Assembly: GCA_050245915.1 (NCBI GenBank)
Contig: JBFWWZ010000013.1
Span: 1 to 60,162 of the forward strand
From: JBDSKH01 sp050245915
GTDB lineage: Bacteria; Actinomycetota; Actinomycetes; Actinomycetales; Microbacteriaceae
Direction: 5' to 3'
DNA: 60,162 nt
Part shown: piece by piece, positions 10,245 to 19,361 of the stretch
Layout: every line of letters begins with the position of its first letter
How positions within the stretch are numbered: position 1 is the first letter of the stretch
Translations under genes and position numbers: made by a program
Notes under the pieces: generated by a model
The model's database searches: none
Seen by the model: the letters and a program-made list of their open reading frames with translations, nothing else
What the model was told of the DNA's origin: nothing

Positions 10245-11023
10245 AAGGTCGGCCGCTTCGGCTCGACGCCGTCGCCCGACGACTGGTGCCGGATGCGCCG
10301 CAGGATCCAGGGCGCGAAGTGCTCGCGGGCCCAGCCGATGTCGTCGATCCGCGCCTGACGCCAGGTCTGGCGGGGCAGCGGCTCGGCCTCGAACGGTTCG
10401 AGATCGTTTTCGACGTTCAGCGCGCTCAGCACCATCCGGGCGATGGTCTGGTGCCCGATAGGCGAGAAGTGCAGGCGATCCGGCGCCCACATCCGCGGGT
10501 CGGTGAGTTCGCGCAGCGACCACATGTCGGCGACGATCGCGTCGTGCTTCTGCGCGATGGTGCGCAGGTTCTCGTTGTAGATGGCGACCTTGCCGCGGAT
10601 GCGGCCGAGCACCGGGGTCATCCCGATGTCGGGCCCGTTGAACATCACCACCGTGGCGCCATCGCGACGAAGCCGCGCGATGCCGCCCTCGAAGCGCGCG
10701 GCGATCTCGTCGGGATCGGTTCCTGGCCGGATCACGTCATTGCCGCCCATCGAGACGGTGATCAGGTCGGGGCGGAGTTCCAGCGCGGGCTCGATCTGCT
10801 CGTCGAGGATCTGCTGCAGCAGGCGTCCGCGGATCGCGAGGTTCGCGTAGGCGAAGTCGGCGGTCTTCTCGCTGAGCACCTCCGCCACCCGGTCCGCCCA
10901 GCCGCGGTGACCGCCGGGGGAGCGGGGCTCCGGATCCCCGATCCCCTCCGTGAACGAGTCGCCGATGGCGACATACCTCGACCAGGGATGTTGTGCAGAC
11001 ACGTCCTCGCCCATCGCTCCCAT
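10241..11023 (-). CDS. SGNH/GDSL hydrolase family protein
   Basis: About 260 aa. Block I YVAIGDSFTEGIGDP carries the nucleophile serine, block II has the glycine of AIRGRLL, block III is SMGGNDVIRPG, and block V is DRLHFSPIGHQTIA (Asp-x-x-His). This is a complete SGNH esterase set, likely acting on ester-linked acyl groups on sugars or lipids. There is no signal peptide. The start is uncertain: ATG at 11023, ATG at 11014 (GGGAGCG just before it) or GTG at 11038. Confidence 0.88.
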   Translation of the reverse strand: MGAMGEDVSAQHPWSRYVAIGDSFTEGIGDPEPRSPGGHRGWADRVAEVLSEKTADFAYANLAIRGRLLQQILDEQIEPALELRPDLITVSMGGNDVIRPGTDPDEIAARFEGGIARLRRDGATVVMFNGPDIGMTPVLGRIRGKVAIYNENLRTIAQKHDAIVADMWSLRELTDPRMWAPDRLHFSPIGHQTIARMVLSALNVENDLEPFEAEPLPRQTWRQARIDDIGWAREHFAPWILRRIRHQSSGDGVEPKRPTF

Positions 11024-11145
11024 GATGCCCTGACACACCCTGGACGCGCTCTGTCAATAGGGTGAACGAGATTTCGGAAAGTGCTTGACTCTGTTCGTCA
11101 CTCGAGATCCGGGTGGCGCACATTGCAGAATCTGGGAGTCAACAC

Positions 11146-11409
11146 ATGGGAATCCTCGGATGGATCGTCCTCGGCCTCGTTGCCGGCGCGATCGCGAAGC
11201 TGATCCTGCCCGGCCGTCAGGGCGGTGGCTGGATCATCACCCTGATCCTGGGCATCGTCGGCGCGCTCCTCGGCGGCTTCCTCGGAAGCGTGCTCTTCAA
11301 CGCACCCCTGGAGGACTTCTTCTCCATTCAGACCTGGCTGCTGGCGATCGGCGGCTCCATCGTCGTCCTGCTGATCTACGGCCTCGTCACGCGAGGCCGT
11401 CGAGCCTGA
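11146..11409 (+). CDS. GlsB/YeaQ/YmgE family stress-response membrane protein
   Basis: 87 aa and almost entirely membrane. Three helices: MGILGWIVLGLVAGAIAKLI, IITLILGIVGALLGGFLGSV and WLLAIGGSIVVLLIYGLV. The PGRQGGGWIITLILGIVGA loop and glycine spacing are typical of the transglycosylase-associated / YeaQ family. The role is poorly known; homologues are induced by stress. ATG at 11146 has GGGAG eight bases upstream. A terminator follows directly. Confidence 0.9.
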   Translation: MGILGWIVLGLVAGAIAKLILPGRQGGGWIITLILGIVGALLGGFLGSVLFNAPLEDFFSIQTWLLAIGGSIVVLLIYGLVTRGRRA

Positions 11410-11416
11410 CGAACCG

Positions 11417-11459
11417 CGAAGGGGTCCCGGCCGGCGTCGTACGCCCCGGGGCCCCTTCG
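11417..11459 (+). terminator. terminator hairpin after the YeaQ-family gene
   Basis: A 14-bp GC-rich stem (11417-11430 with 11446-11459, one G-T pair) around a 15-base loop starts 8 bases after the stop codon. No T tract. Confidence 0.72.
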
Positions 11460-11500
11460 TCATGCCTGCCGACGACGGGCCCTGCTGACAGGATGTCAGC

Positions 11501-12742
11501 GTGAGCAAGCAGGACGGCAGCGGCAGGCAGGTCACGGCCGAGCCGTCCGACGACCTGACGGCGACCATCCTGCACATCGACATGGATGCCTTCTACGCCT
11601 CGGTCGAGCTGCTGGAGCACCCCGAGCTGGTCGGCAGACCGGTCATCGTCGGGCACGCGTCGGCGCGCTCCGTCGTCACCGCGGCGACCTACGAGGCCAG
11701 GCGGTTCGGGGTCAACTCGGCGATGCCGATGGCGCTGGCCCTGCGCCGCTGCCCGCAGGCGGTCGTGCTCGAGCCGCATTTCGAGCGCTACACCCGGTTC
11801 TCCGGCATCGTGATGGGCCTGCTGCGCGATGTGACGCCGCTGGTCGAGCCGCTGTCGATCGACGAGGCGTACCTGGATGTGGCGGGCGCCCTGCGCCTGA
11901 TGGGCACCCCCTGGCAGATCGGCACCCGCCTGCGCGAGCGGGTGTACTCCGAGACCGGACTCCGCGCATCCGTGGGCGCCGCATCCACCAAGTACGTCGC
12001 GAAGCTGGCCTCATCGCGCGCGAAGCCCGACGGGCTGCTCGTGGTGCCCGCGGCATCCACCCTCGAGTTCCTGCATCCGCAGCCGGTGTCGGCGCTCTGG
12101 GGCGTCGGACCGAAGACGGAGGAGCAGCTGTCCCGGCTCGGGCTGAGGACGGTCGGCGATGTCGCCGCCTTCCCGCTCGACGGGCTCACCCGCGCGGTGG
12201 GCGCCGCGATGGCGGCGCAGCTGCACGAGCTCTCGTGGGGGCGCGATGCACGTGCCGTGATCCTGGAACGCGAGGAGAAAAGCGTCGGCCACGAGACCAC
12301 GTTCGAGACCGACATCGTCGATCCCGACACGCTCCATCGCACGCTGCTGTCGCTGAGCGACGGGGTGGCGGTGCGGCTGCGCCGGGCCGGTGTGAAGGGG
12401 CGCACCGTGTCGCTCAAACTGCGCTTCGACGACTTCACCACGATCACCCGCTCGCGCACGCTCGCCGACCCCACCGACCTGGCGAAGCGGCTGTACGAGG
12501 AGGCACGCAGCCTGTACGACGCCGCCAACCCCGACCGGCGCCCGGTCCGGCTGATCGGCGTGCGGGCGGAGCAGCTCACCGGCGACACCGCCGCCCTCGG
12601 ACTCTGGGACGACGACGGGGCGTGGCGCGACGCCGAGCAGACCCTCGACGCCGTCGCGGACAAATTCGGCCACGGCGCCGTGCGGCCCGCCGCGCTGCTG
12701 CACAAGCGCCCTCTGCGCCGGTACGGCCACGGCGACGACTAG
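11501..12742 (+). CDS. dinB: DNA polymerase IV (Y-family)
   Basis: 413 aa. Catalytic motifs are intact: HIDMDAFYASVELLEHPEL (first metal-binding acids, steric region) and LSIDEAYLDV (the second acidic pair). Helix-hairpin-helix and little-finger regions follow (LWGVGPKTEEQLSRLGL, VGHETTFETDI). It copies damaged templates with low fidelity. Unlike the ImuB-like gene at 19.4-20.9 kb it keeps the active-site acids, so it should be a real polymerase. I see no LexA box before it. It is followed after 27 bases by a helicase gene. Confidence 0.94.
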   Translation: MSKQDGSGRQVTAEPSDDLTATILHIDMDAFYASVELLEHPELVGRPVIVGHASARSVVTAATYEARRFGVNSAMPMALALRRCPQAVVLEPHFERYTRFSGIVMGLLRDVTPLVEPLSIDEAYLDVAGALRLMGTPWQIGTRLRERVYSETGLRASVGAASTKYVAKLASSRAKPDGLLVVPAASTLEFLHPQPVSALWGVGPKTEEQLSRLGLRTVGDVAAFPLDGLTRAVGAAMAAQLHELSWGRDARAVILEREEKSVGHETTFETDIVDPDTLHRTLLSLSDGVAVRLRRAGVKGRTVSLKLRFDDFTTITRSRTLADPTDLAKRLYEEARSLYDAANPDRRPVRLIGVRAEQLTGDTAALGLWDDDGAWRDAEQTLDAVADKFGHGAVRPAALLHKRPLRRYGHGDD

Positions 12743-12756
12743 TCGGTGGAGTGATC

Positions 12757-12762
12757 TACTCT
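12757..12762 (+). promoter_or_regulatory. -10 element before the helicase gene
   Basis: TACTCT ends 7 bases before the GTG at 12770. No ribosome site is visible; leaderless start is likely. Confidence 0.45.
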
Positions 12763-12769
12763 CGATCGA

Positions 12770-14572
12770 GTGAGCGATTCGGGGGCGGGGCCGGCTTTCC
12801 GCGCCACGGCAGCCGCCGACCAGCTCCCTCCCGCCTTCCCCGAACGCGCCGCACGCGGCACCGTCGCCGCCCTGCGGGCCTGGCAGCAGGAGGCGCTCGA
12901 CACCTATTTCGACGGCGGCACCCACCGCGACTTCCTGGTGTCCGCCACCCCCGGCGCCGGCAAGACCACCTTCGCGCTCCGGCTCGCGGCCGAACTGCTG
13001 CGCCGCCGCGAGATCGACCGGGTGACCGTCGTCGCTCCCACCGAGCACCTGAAGGTGCAGTGGGCGGATGCCGCCCACCGCGCCGGCATCCGGCTCGACC
13101 CGCGCTTCAGCAACCGGCACTCCCGCGAGTCGCGGCAGTACCACGGCGTGGTGGTGACCTACGCCCAGGTGGCGGTGAAGGCGTCCCTGCATCGCACACT
13201 GACCGAGTCGCGGCGCACGCTCGTGATCCTCGACGAGGTGCATCACGGCGGTGACGCGCTCAGCTGGGGCGACGCGATCCGCGAGGCGTTCGACCCGGCG
13301 ACCCGGCGCCTGTCGCTCACCGGCACCCCGTTCCGGTCCGATGCGGCGCCGATCCCGTTCGTGACGTACCTGCCCGACCGTCGCGGCATCCGGCTCTCGC
13401 AGACCGACTATGCGTACGGCTACGGCCGTGCCCTGCGTGACGGGGTCGTGCGGCCGGTGATCTTCCTGTCGTATGCGGGCACGATGCGCTGGCGCACCCG
13501 TCAGGGGGAGGAGTGGGAGGCCACCCTCGGCCAGGACGACACCAAAGACGTCACCGCGCAGGCGTGGCGCGCCGCCCTCGACCCGGACGGGGAGTGGATC
13601 CCGGCCGTGCTCACCGCCGCCGATCGCCGCCTGAGCGAGGTGCGGCAATCGGTCCCGGATGCCGGGGGACTCGTGATCGCGACCGACCAGACCGCGGCAC
13701 GCGCGTATGCGGCGATCCTGACGGGGATCACCGGGCGGCCGCCGGTGCTGGTGCTGAGCGACGAGCGCGCCTCGAGCGAGCGGATCGCCCGGTTCGCGGA
13801 CAGCGACGAGCGCTGGATGGTCGCGGTCCGCATGGTGTCGGAGGGGGTGGACGTGCCGAGGCTGTCCGTCGGCGTCTACGCCACGAGCGCCTCGACTCCG
13901 CTGTTCTTCGCGCAGGCGATCGGCCGGTTCGTGCGCGCCAGGCGACGCGGCGAGCTGGCATCCATCTTCGTGCCGAGCGTCCCGACGTTGCTCGGGCTCG
14001 CCGGCGAGCTGGAGCGCGAACGGGATCACGCCCTCGACCGCGAGAGCTCGGGGGACGAGTTGCTCGACGACGGGCTGCTGGAGAGGGCCGAGCAGCAGGA
14101 CGCGGCATCCGCCGACCTGCTCGACGAGTACGAGTGGACCGCGCTCGGATCGGTGGCGACCTTCGAGAAGGTGCTCTACGAGGGCGAGGAGTACGGCACG
14201 CTCGCCGAACCGGGCAGCCCGGAGGAGTGGGATTTCATCGGCCTGCCCGGCATCCTGGAGCCCGAGGAGGTGTCGAGGCTGCTGCGTTCCCGCCAGGCGC
14301 GTCAGCGCCGCCACGCGGCGGAGCGGCCGCCCGCACCGGAGGGTCAGGGGAATCGGGCCGGGTCCGGCCCGCAGGCGCTCCACCGCACCCTGTCCGAGCA
14401 GCGCAGGCTGCTCAACCAGCTGGTCTCCATCCACGCCCGCTCGACCGGAACGAGCCACGCGCAGATCCACGCCGAGGTGCGGCGTCTCTGCGGCGGGCCG
14501 GAGGTCTCGCGCGCCGCCGTCACCCAGCTGCAGGCGCGCATCGACCTGCTGCGGCGGCGCATCAGCCCATGA
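12770..14572 (+). CDS. DEAD/DEAH-box (SF2) helicase
   Basis: 600 aa. The N-terminal helicase core has Walker A VSATPGAGKTTFALRLAAE, motif II LVILDEVHHGGD, motif III LSLTGTPFRSD, and motif VI FFAQAIGRFVRARRRGE. The region after residue ~440 is charged and has no fold I recognise, ending in an arginine/glutamine-rich segment. Likely a DNA-dependent ATPase related to XPB/UvrB-type actinobacterial helicases. The position next to dinB and the SOS mutasome suggests a repair role (inference). Confidence 0.9.
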   Translation: MSDSGAGPAFRATAAADQLPPAFPERAARGTVAALRAWQQEALDTYFDGGTHRDFLVSATPGAGKTTFALRLAAELLRRREIDRVTVVAPTEHLKVQWADAAHRAGIRLDPRFSNRHSRESRQYHGVVVTYAQVAVKASLHRTLTESRRTLVILDEVHHGGDALSWGDAIREAFDPATRRLSLTGTPFRSDAAPIPFVTYLPDRRGIRLSQTDYAYGYGRALRDGVVRPVIFLSYAGTMRWRTRQGEEWEATLGQDDTKDVTAQAWRAALDPDGEWIPAVLTAADRRLSEVRQSVPDAGGLVIATDQTAARAYAAILTGITGRPPVLVLSDERASSERIARFADSDERWMVAVRMVSEGVDVPRLSVGVYATSASTPLFFAQAIGRFVRARRRGELASIFVPSVPTLLGLAGELERERDHALDRESSGDELLDDGLLERAEQQDAASADLLDEYEWTALGSVATFEKVLYEGEEYGTLAEPGSPEEWDFIGLPGILEPEEVSRLLRSRQARQRRHAAERPPAPEGQGNRAGSGPQALHRTLSEQRRLLNQLVSIHARSTGTSHAQIHAEVRRLCGGPEVSRAAVTQLQARIDLLRRRISP

Positions 14573-14578
14573 CGACGG

Positions 14579-15829
14579 TCAGAAGGTGATAGCGGGTCCC
14601 GTCGGCTGCGGCATGACGACCTGCACCGGGCCGCGCACCGGGGTCTCAACCTCATAGCCGCGCAGCACCTCTTCTGCCTCCAGCGCCAGCTGGCGCAGCA
14701 GGTCGAGGGCGATGGTCGATTCGCGCCGCGCCTGCGAGCCCTGCAGGCAGAACGATCCGATCACGTGGCCGTCGGTCGCACGCAGCGGATACCCGGCATA
14801 GAAGTTGATGAACGACACGTCGACGAGCGGGTTGTCCTCGAAACGCGGGTCCTTGCCGGTGTCGGGGATGATCACCGGCTCGCCGCTCTCCACCGTGTAG
14901 CGGCAGAACGACAGCTCCAGCGGGACAGAGGCAGGCACGACGTCGGTGTTGGTGCCGTGGTACAGCCGGTCGCCTTCGACGAGAGAGACGACGGCGAGCT
15001 CCACGCCGAACGACTTCTGCGCCTGCTCGGTCAGCCGGCGGAGGTTCGAGTCGCCGCCGGTGCGGGCCAGCTCGACGAACGCGGGGGCTCCGCTCCAGTC
15101 CCAGACCGCATCGACCTGCGCGGGACGTTCGGTGGCCGCCGGACGCGCGGCGCGGATGCGCGGCGCGACCTCGGCGGCGAGGATCGCCGCCAGCTCGCGG
15201 TAGGCCATGACCGGTGCCTCGTCGACCGACGCCACCGGCGCGGGCAGCTCGACGTAGCCGACCCGGCGCGCGGCCGCGATCCGGCGGGTGGCGGCGTTGA
15301 GCCGCTCCCGGTGCTTGTCGGTGAGCCGCGCGATCGTGCCCTTGTAGGCGCCGAACGCGGCGATCGGCGGGATGCCGGCGAGCGTGACGACGGTCTCCGG
15401 CCGCACGCGGGCTTCGATGCCGGCGAGCAGGTCGTAGAGTTCCTGCTCCCAGGTGGTCAGCTCGGTGAGCCGGAGGGCGTCGTTGGTGCCGATCACCAGC
15501 ACGACCGCGTCGATGGTGCTCAGGTCGCGATCGCCGATCCAGGCGAGGGCAGAGCGAACGTTCATCGACTCGGCACCCACCAGGTCGGCGTCGCAGGCGC
15601 GGCCGGTCTGCGCGGCGACTGCCTCGGCGAGCTGACCGGTGAGCGCGAGCTGGTGCGTGAGCACGCCCCACCCGTGGCTCGGTCCGTTGCCGACGACGAG
15701 GATGCGGTCGGCGGCAAGGTCGCCGCTGCGGATCGCGGGGACATCGGTGGGACGGGGGCGGGTGCGCAGGCGCAGCTGCTTGAAGGCGAACCAGGCACGG
15801 AGCGCGAAGTGCTGGGGATTGACAGGCAC
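14579..15829 (-). CDS. SGNH-like hydrolase domain fused to a GAF domain
   Basis: 416 aa. Residues about 40-220 have an SGNH fold: RILVVGNGPSHGWGV in place of the usual GDS block, AESMNVRSAL, and VIGTNDALRL as block III. I cannot find the terminal Asp-x-x-His. Residues about 250-395 are a GAF-like sensor: FGVELAVVSLVEGDRLYHG, SFCRYTVESGEPVIIPDTGK, FYAGYPLRATDGHVIGSFCL. Cytoplasmic by lack of signal or membrane segments. A small-molecule or redox-sensing hydrolase is possible; catalysis is uncertain given the altered block I. GTG start at 15829 has GAGGA just upstream. Confidence 0.82.
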   Translation of the reverse strand: MPVNPQHFALRAWFAFKQLRLRTRPRPTDVPAIRSGDLAADRILVVGNGPSHGWGVLTHQLALTGQLAEAVAAQTGRACDADLVGAESMNVRSALAWIGDRDLSTIDAVVLVIGTNDALRLTELTTWEQELYDLLAGIEARVRPETVVTLAGIPPIAAFGAYKGTIARLTDKHRERLNAATRRIAAARRVGYVELPAPVASVDEAPVMAYRELAAILAAEVAPRIRAARPAATERPAQVDAVWDWSGAPAFVELARTGGDSNLRRLTEQAQKSFGVELAVVSLVEGDRLYHGTNTDVVPASVPLELSFCRYTVESGEPVIIPDTGKDPRFEDNPLVDVSFINFYAGYPLRATDGHVIGSFCLQGSQARRESTIALDLLRQLALEAEEVLRGYEVETPVRGPVQVVMPQPTGPAITF

Positions 15830-15934
15830 GGGGTCCTCGGGTCTGTTTGTCTGAGATTTCGACGGTAGACGGATCGTCCTGTCCGTCGCCTCTCCCAGTA
15901 CAGGGGACGCCCCTGCGAGGGTAGAACTTTCCGA

Positions 15935-18900
15935 CTACTGGAAGTCGCGCGACCGGTGGGCCACCGGCACGGCGAGCGGCTCGAATCGATCGGCAAGCAG
16001 GTTGGTCACCCCCTCGTCCGAACGCTCCAGGATGCCGCGCACGATCAGAGCGGGCGAGTCGCGCACCACCCGGCGGTAGCGTCCCCAGACGCCCATCGAG
16101 CAGATCACGTTCACCAGGCCGTCCTCGTCCTCGAGGTTCATGAACGTGATCCCGGATGCGGTGGCCGGCCGCTGCCGATGGGTCACCAGCCCGGCGACCT
16201 CGATCCGCGTCCCGGTCTGCGTGGTCTTCAGCGCCGAGGATCGCAGCACACCGCGCGGTTCGAGCGCCCGCCGGAAGTGGGCGAGCGGGTGATCGTCGGT
16301 GGAGACGCCGGTCGCCCACAGGTCGGCGGCGAGGGTCTCGAACGCCGTCGGATCGGCGAACAACGGCGGCTGAACGGTCACCAGCGACCCGGCCAGGAAC
16401 TCCTCGCGGTCCTCGGACGCCGCCCCCGCCTTCCAGAGCGCCTCCCGGCGCGCCAGCTCGAGGGAGTCGAACGCGCCGGCGGTGGCCAGTGACTCCAGCT
16501 GGGCGCGGGTGAGACCGGTGCGGCGCACCAGGTCCTCCATCGAGCGGAAGGCGCCCCCGGCATCCCGTTCGGCCACGATCCGTTCCGCGACCTTCTGGCC
16601 GATCCGGGTCACGCCGGCGAGACCCAGCCGCACCGCGAACGCACCGTCTCTGCGGTGATCGGCCGAGACATCCGGTGCGTGCCGGTCGAAGTCGCCGACC
16701 GGCGGCTGGATGCGCTGGGCACAGGAGTCCGAACCGGTGATCGAGCCTGTCGAGATCCCGCGGGATGTCTCGGCAGGCTCGATCACCGGTTCGAGGGTTG
16801 CGTCAGCAGCAGAGACCTGGATGTCGGGGCGCCGCACCTCGACCCCGTGCCGCCGGGCGTCGGCGGTGAGCGACGCGGGGGAGTAGAAGCCCATCGGCTG
16901 GGCGCGCAGCAGCCCCGCCAGGAACGCCGCCGGGTAGTGCAGCTTGATCCACGAGGAGGCGTAGACCAGCAGCGCGAAGCTGAGCGAGTGCGACTCGGCG
17001 AACCCGAAGTTCGCGAACGCCTGGATCTTCGCGTAGATGTCGTCGGCATCCTGACCCACCAGCCCGTTCGACGCCATGCCGGCGTAGAGCTTCTCGCGCA
17101 GCGAGTCGATGCGCTCGAGGCCGCGTTTCGACCCCATCGCCCGGCGCAGCAGATCGGCGTCCTCCCCCGAGCATTCGCCGACCGCCATCGCCATCTGCAT
17201 CAGCTGCTCTTGGAACACCGGGACGCCGAGGGTGCGCTCCAGCGGCGGCACCAGCTTGGGGTGCGCGTAGGTCACCTCTTCCTGGCCGAGCTTGCGGCGC
17301 ACGAACGGGTGCACGGCGCCACCCTGGATCGGCCCGGGCCGCACCAGCGCGATCTGCACGACGAGGTCGTAGAACTTGCGCGGCTGCAGACGCGGCAGCA
17401 GACCCATCTGCGCCCGCGATTCGACCTGGAACACGCCGATCGAGTCGGCCCGGCAGAGCATGTCGTAGACCGCCTGCTCTTCTCTCGGCAGGGTCGACAG
17501 CTCCCAGCGCTCGCCCGTCGCCCCCTCGATCAGGTCGAAGCAGTACTGCAGCGCCGCCAGCATCCCGAGGCCCAGCAGATCGAACTTGACGAGCCCCATC
17601 CAGGCCGCGTCGTCTTTGTCCCACTGGATGACGGTGCGGTTCACCATGCGGGCGTGCTCGATCGGCACCACCTCGCCCACCGGACGATCGGTGAGCACCA
17701 TGCCCCCGGAGTGGATGCCGAGGTGCCGCGGCGCCTTCAGCAGCTGCACGGCCAGGTCGACGACGGGTTTCGGGATGTCGTTGTCGTCCTCGCTGGACAG
17801 GCTGGCGCCCCAGCGCTCCACCTGCTTGCTCCAGGCGTCCTGCTGGCCGGGGGAATGCCCGAGCGCCTTCGCCATGTCGCGGATCGCGTTCTTCGGCCGG
17901 TACTGGATGACGTTCGCCACCTGGGCGGCGTTGCGGCGCCCGTACTTCTCGAACACCCACTGGATCACCTCCTCCCGCCGGTCGGAGTCGAAGTCGACGT
18001 CGATGTCGGGCTCTTCATCCCGCAGCGACGACAGGAACCTCTCGAACGGCAGCCGGTAGTAGATCGAGTCGACGGCCGTGATGTCGAGCAGGTAGCAGAC
18101 CGCCGAGTTCGCCGCCGAGCCGCGTCCCTGGCAGAGGATGCCGCGCGACCGGGCGAACGCCACGATGTCGTGCACGATCAGGAAGTAGCCGGGGAAGTCC
18201 TTCGTCTCGATGACCTGCAGCTCGGCCTCGATGCGCGCCCTGTCGTCGTCGGTGAGGTCCGGGTACTTGACGGGCACCGCATCCCACACCAGCCTGCGCA
18301 GCCACGACATCGGGGTGTGGCCATCGGGGACCTGCTGTCTCGGCAGGGCGGGCTTGGCGCGTCGCAGCGGGAAGGCGAGCTCGTCGGCGAGCGTGACGGT
18401 GCGCTCGACCGCGCCGGGGTACCGGGCGAAGCGCTCGCGCATCTCGCGGCCGCTGCGCAGGTGGGCGGCACCCGCGGCGGGCAGCCAGCCGTCGAGCTCG
18501 TCGAGGCTGCGGTTCGCGCGCACGGCGGCGACCGCGGCGGCGAGATGCCTGCCCTGCGGGGTGGCGTAGTGCACGTTGCCGGTGGCGATGGTCGGGATGC
18601 CGCGGTCGGCCGCCAGCGCGGCGAGCGCGTCGTTGTGGGCGCTGTCGAGCGGGTTGCCGTGGTCGATCAGCTCGGCGTACACGTTCTCTCTGCCGAACAG
18701 CCGGATCAGCCGGTCGAGCTCCCGTCCCGCTGCGGTGGTCGAGCCTGTCGAGACCAGCGCCTGCCGCACGGCGCCCTTGCGGCACCCGGTCAGGATCACC
18801 CAGTGCCCGCCCGCCAGTTCTGCCAGATGCTCGAGGTCGTAGATGGGTCTGCCCTTCTCGCCGCCGGCGAGCTGGGCCTCGGTGATCGCCTGCGCCAGGC

Positions 18901-19360
18901 GGTGATACCCCTCTTGCCCCCGCGCCAGCACCAGCAGGTGCGTTCCCTCCGGATCGGCTTCCCCGTTCTGCGGCTCGTCGAGGCCGAGGGACAGCTCTGC
19001 GCCGAACACCGTCTTCACCTGCGCGGTCTCGGCCGCCTCGGCGAACCTGACGATGCCGTAGAAGCCGTCGTGGTCGGTGATGGCGAGGGCGTGCAGGCCG
19101 AGCCGCTCCGCCTCCTCGAGCAGCTCCTCGGGGCTGGAGGCGCCGTCGAGGAAGCTGTAGCTGGAGTGCGCGTGCAGTTCGGCGTAGGGCAGCGCGTCGG
19201 GGTCGCGCTCGATCTGCTGCGGCACGTACGGCCCGCGGCGGAGCGACCAGGCCGGGCTGTCGCCGCCGTCGACCCCGCGCGGCATCTGCCGCGGCCGGCG
19301 CCGGTCGCTGAGGGTGCGCTCGAGTTCGCTCCACCTGATCGGAGGGTTGTCGAAGCCCAT
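15935..19360 (-). CDS. dnaE2: Error-prone DNA polymerase III alpha subunit
   Basis: 1141 aa, catalytic polymerase of the SOS mutasome. An N-terminal PHP domain starts ELHAHSSYSFLDGASSPEEL. The polymerase core has CQGRGSAANSAVCYLLDIT, EEPDIDVDFDSDRREEVIQ and the active-site aspartates, then thumb, helix-hairpin-helix and OB regions. ATG at 19360 was chosen because MGFDNPPIRWSELERTL is the natural start and lies 2 bases after the imuB stop, so it is cotranscribed with imuB. Two repeat-derived segments sit in frame: VSTGSTTA at 18.73-18.76 kb and a longer insert around VIEPAETSRGISTGSITG at 16.73-16.79 kb. The family normally runs straight through the latter site, so the insert is probably a surface loop. 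Confidence 0.95.
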   Translation of the reverse strand: MGFDNPPIRWSELERTLSDRRRPRQMPRGVDGGDSPAWSLRRGPYVPQQIERDPDALPYAELHAHSSYSFLDGASSPEELLEEAERLGLHALAITDHDGFYGIVRFAEAAETAQVKTVFGAELSLGLDEPQNGEADPEGTHLLVLARGQEGYHRLAQAITEAQLAGGEKGRPIYDLEHLAELAGGHWVILTGCRKGAVRQALVSTGSTTAAGRELDRLIRLFGRENVYAELIDHGNPLDSAHNDALAALAADRGIPTIATGNVHYATPQGRHLAAAVAAVRANRSLDELDGWLPAAGAAHLRSGREMRERFARYPGAVERTVTLADELAFPLRRAKPALPRQQVPDGHTPMSWLRRLVWDAVPVKYPDLTDDDRARIEAELQVIETKDFPGYFLIVHDIVAFARSRGILCQGRGSAANSAVCYLLDITAVDSIYYRLPFERFLSSLRDEEPDIDVDFDSDRREEVIQWVFEKYGRRNAAQVANVIQYRPKNAIRDMAKALGHSPGQQDAWSKQVERWGASLSSEDDNDIPKPVVDLAVQLLKAPRHLGIHSGGMVLTDRPVGEVVPIEHARMVNRTVIQWDKDDAAWMGLVKFDLLGLGMLAALQYCFDLIEGATGERWELSTLPREEQAVYDMLCRADSIGVFQVESRAQMGLLPRLQPRKFYDLVVQIALVRPGPIQGGAVHPFVRRKLGQEEVTYAHPKLVPPLERTLGVPVFQEQLMQMAMAVGECSGEDADLLRRAMGSKRGLERIDSLREKLYAGMASNGLVGQDADDIYAKIQAFANFGFAESHSLSFALLVYASSWIKLHYPAAFLAGLLRAQPMGFYSPASLTADARRHGVEVRRPDIQVSAADATLEPVIEPAETSRGISTGSITGSDSCAQRIQPPVGDFDRHAPDVSADHRRDGAFAVRLGLAGVTRIGQKVAERIVAERDAGGAFRSMEDLVRRTGLTRAQLESLATAGAFDSLELARREALWKAGAASEDREEFLAGSLVTVQPPLFADPTAFETLAADLWATGVSTDDHPLAHFRRALEPRGVLRSSALKTTQTGTRIEVAGLVTHRQRPATASGITFMNLEDEDGLVNVICSMGVWGRYRRVVRDSPALIVRGILERSDEGVTNLLADRFEPLAVPVAHRSRDFQ
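16731..16792. repeat. 62-bp inverted repeat of the CGACAGGCTCGA family inside dnaE2
   Basis: The two arms, about 29 and 31 bases, are near-perfect reverse complements (one substitution and a two-base bulge) meeting at CCCGCGGG. Each arm contains the core of the 23-bp unit tandemly repeated at 55.23-55.30 kb. It is in frame and adds residues such as EPVIEPAETSRGISTGSITG to DnaE2. Confidence 0.9.
18733..18755 (-). repeat. single 23-bp repeat unit inside dnaE2
   Basis: On the minus strand this is identical over 23 bases to the intergenic unit at 55228 (GGTCTCGACAGGCTCGACCA then CCG). It codes in frame for VSTGSTTA within the PHP domain region of DnaE2. Confidence 0.88.
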
Positions 19361-19361
19361 G

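Noticed and set aside
15901..15915. Short hairpin CAGGGG/CCCCTG between the SGNH-GAF and dnaE2 genes
   Set aside because: Only a 6-bp stem with a 3-base loop and no T tract; too weak to call a terminator.
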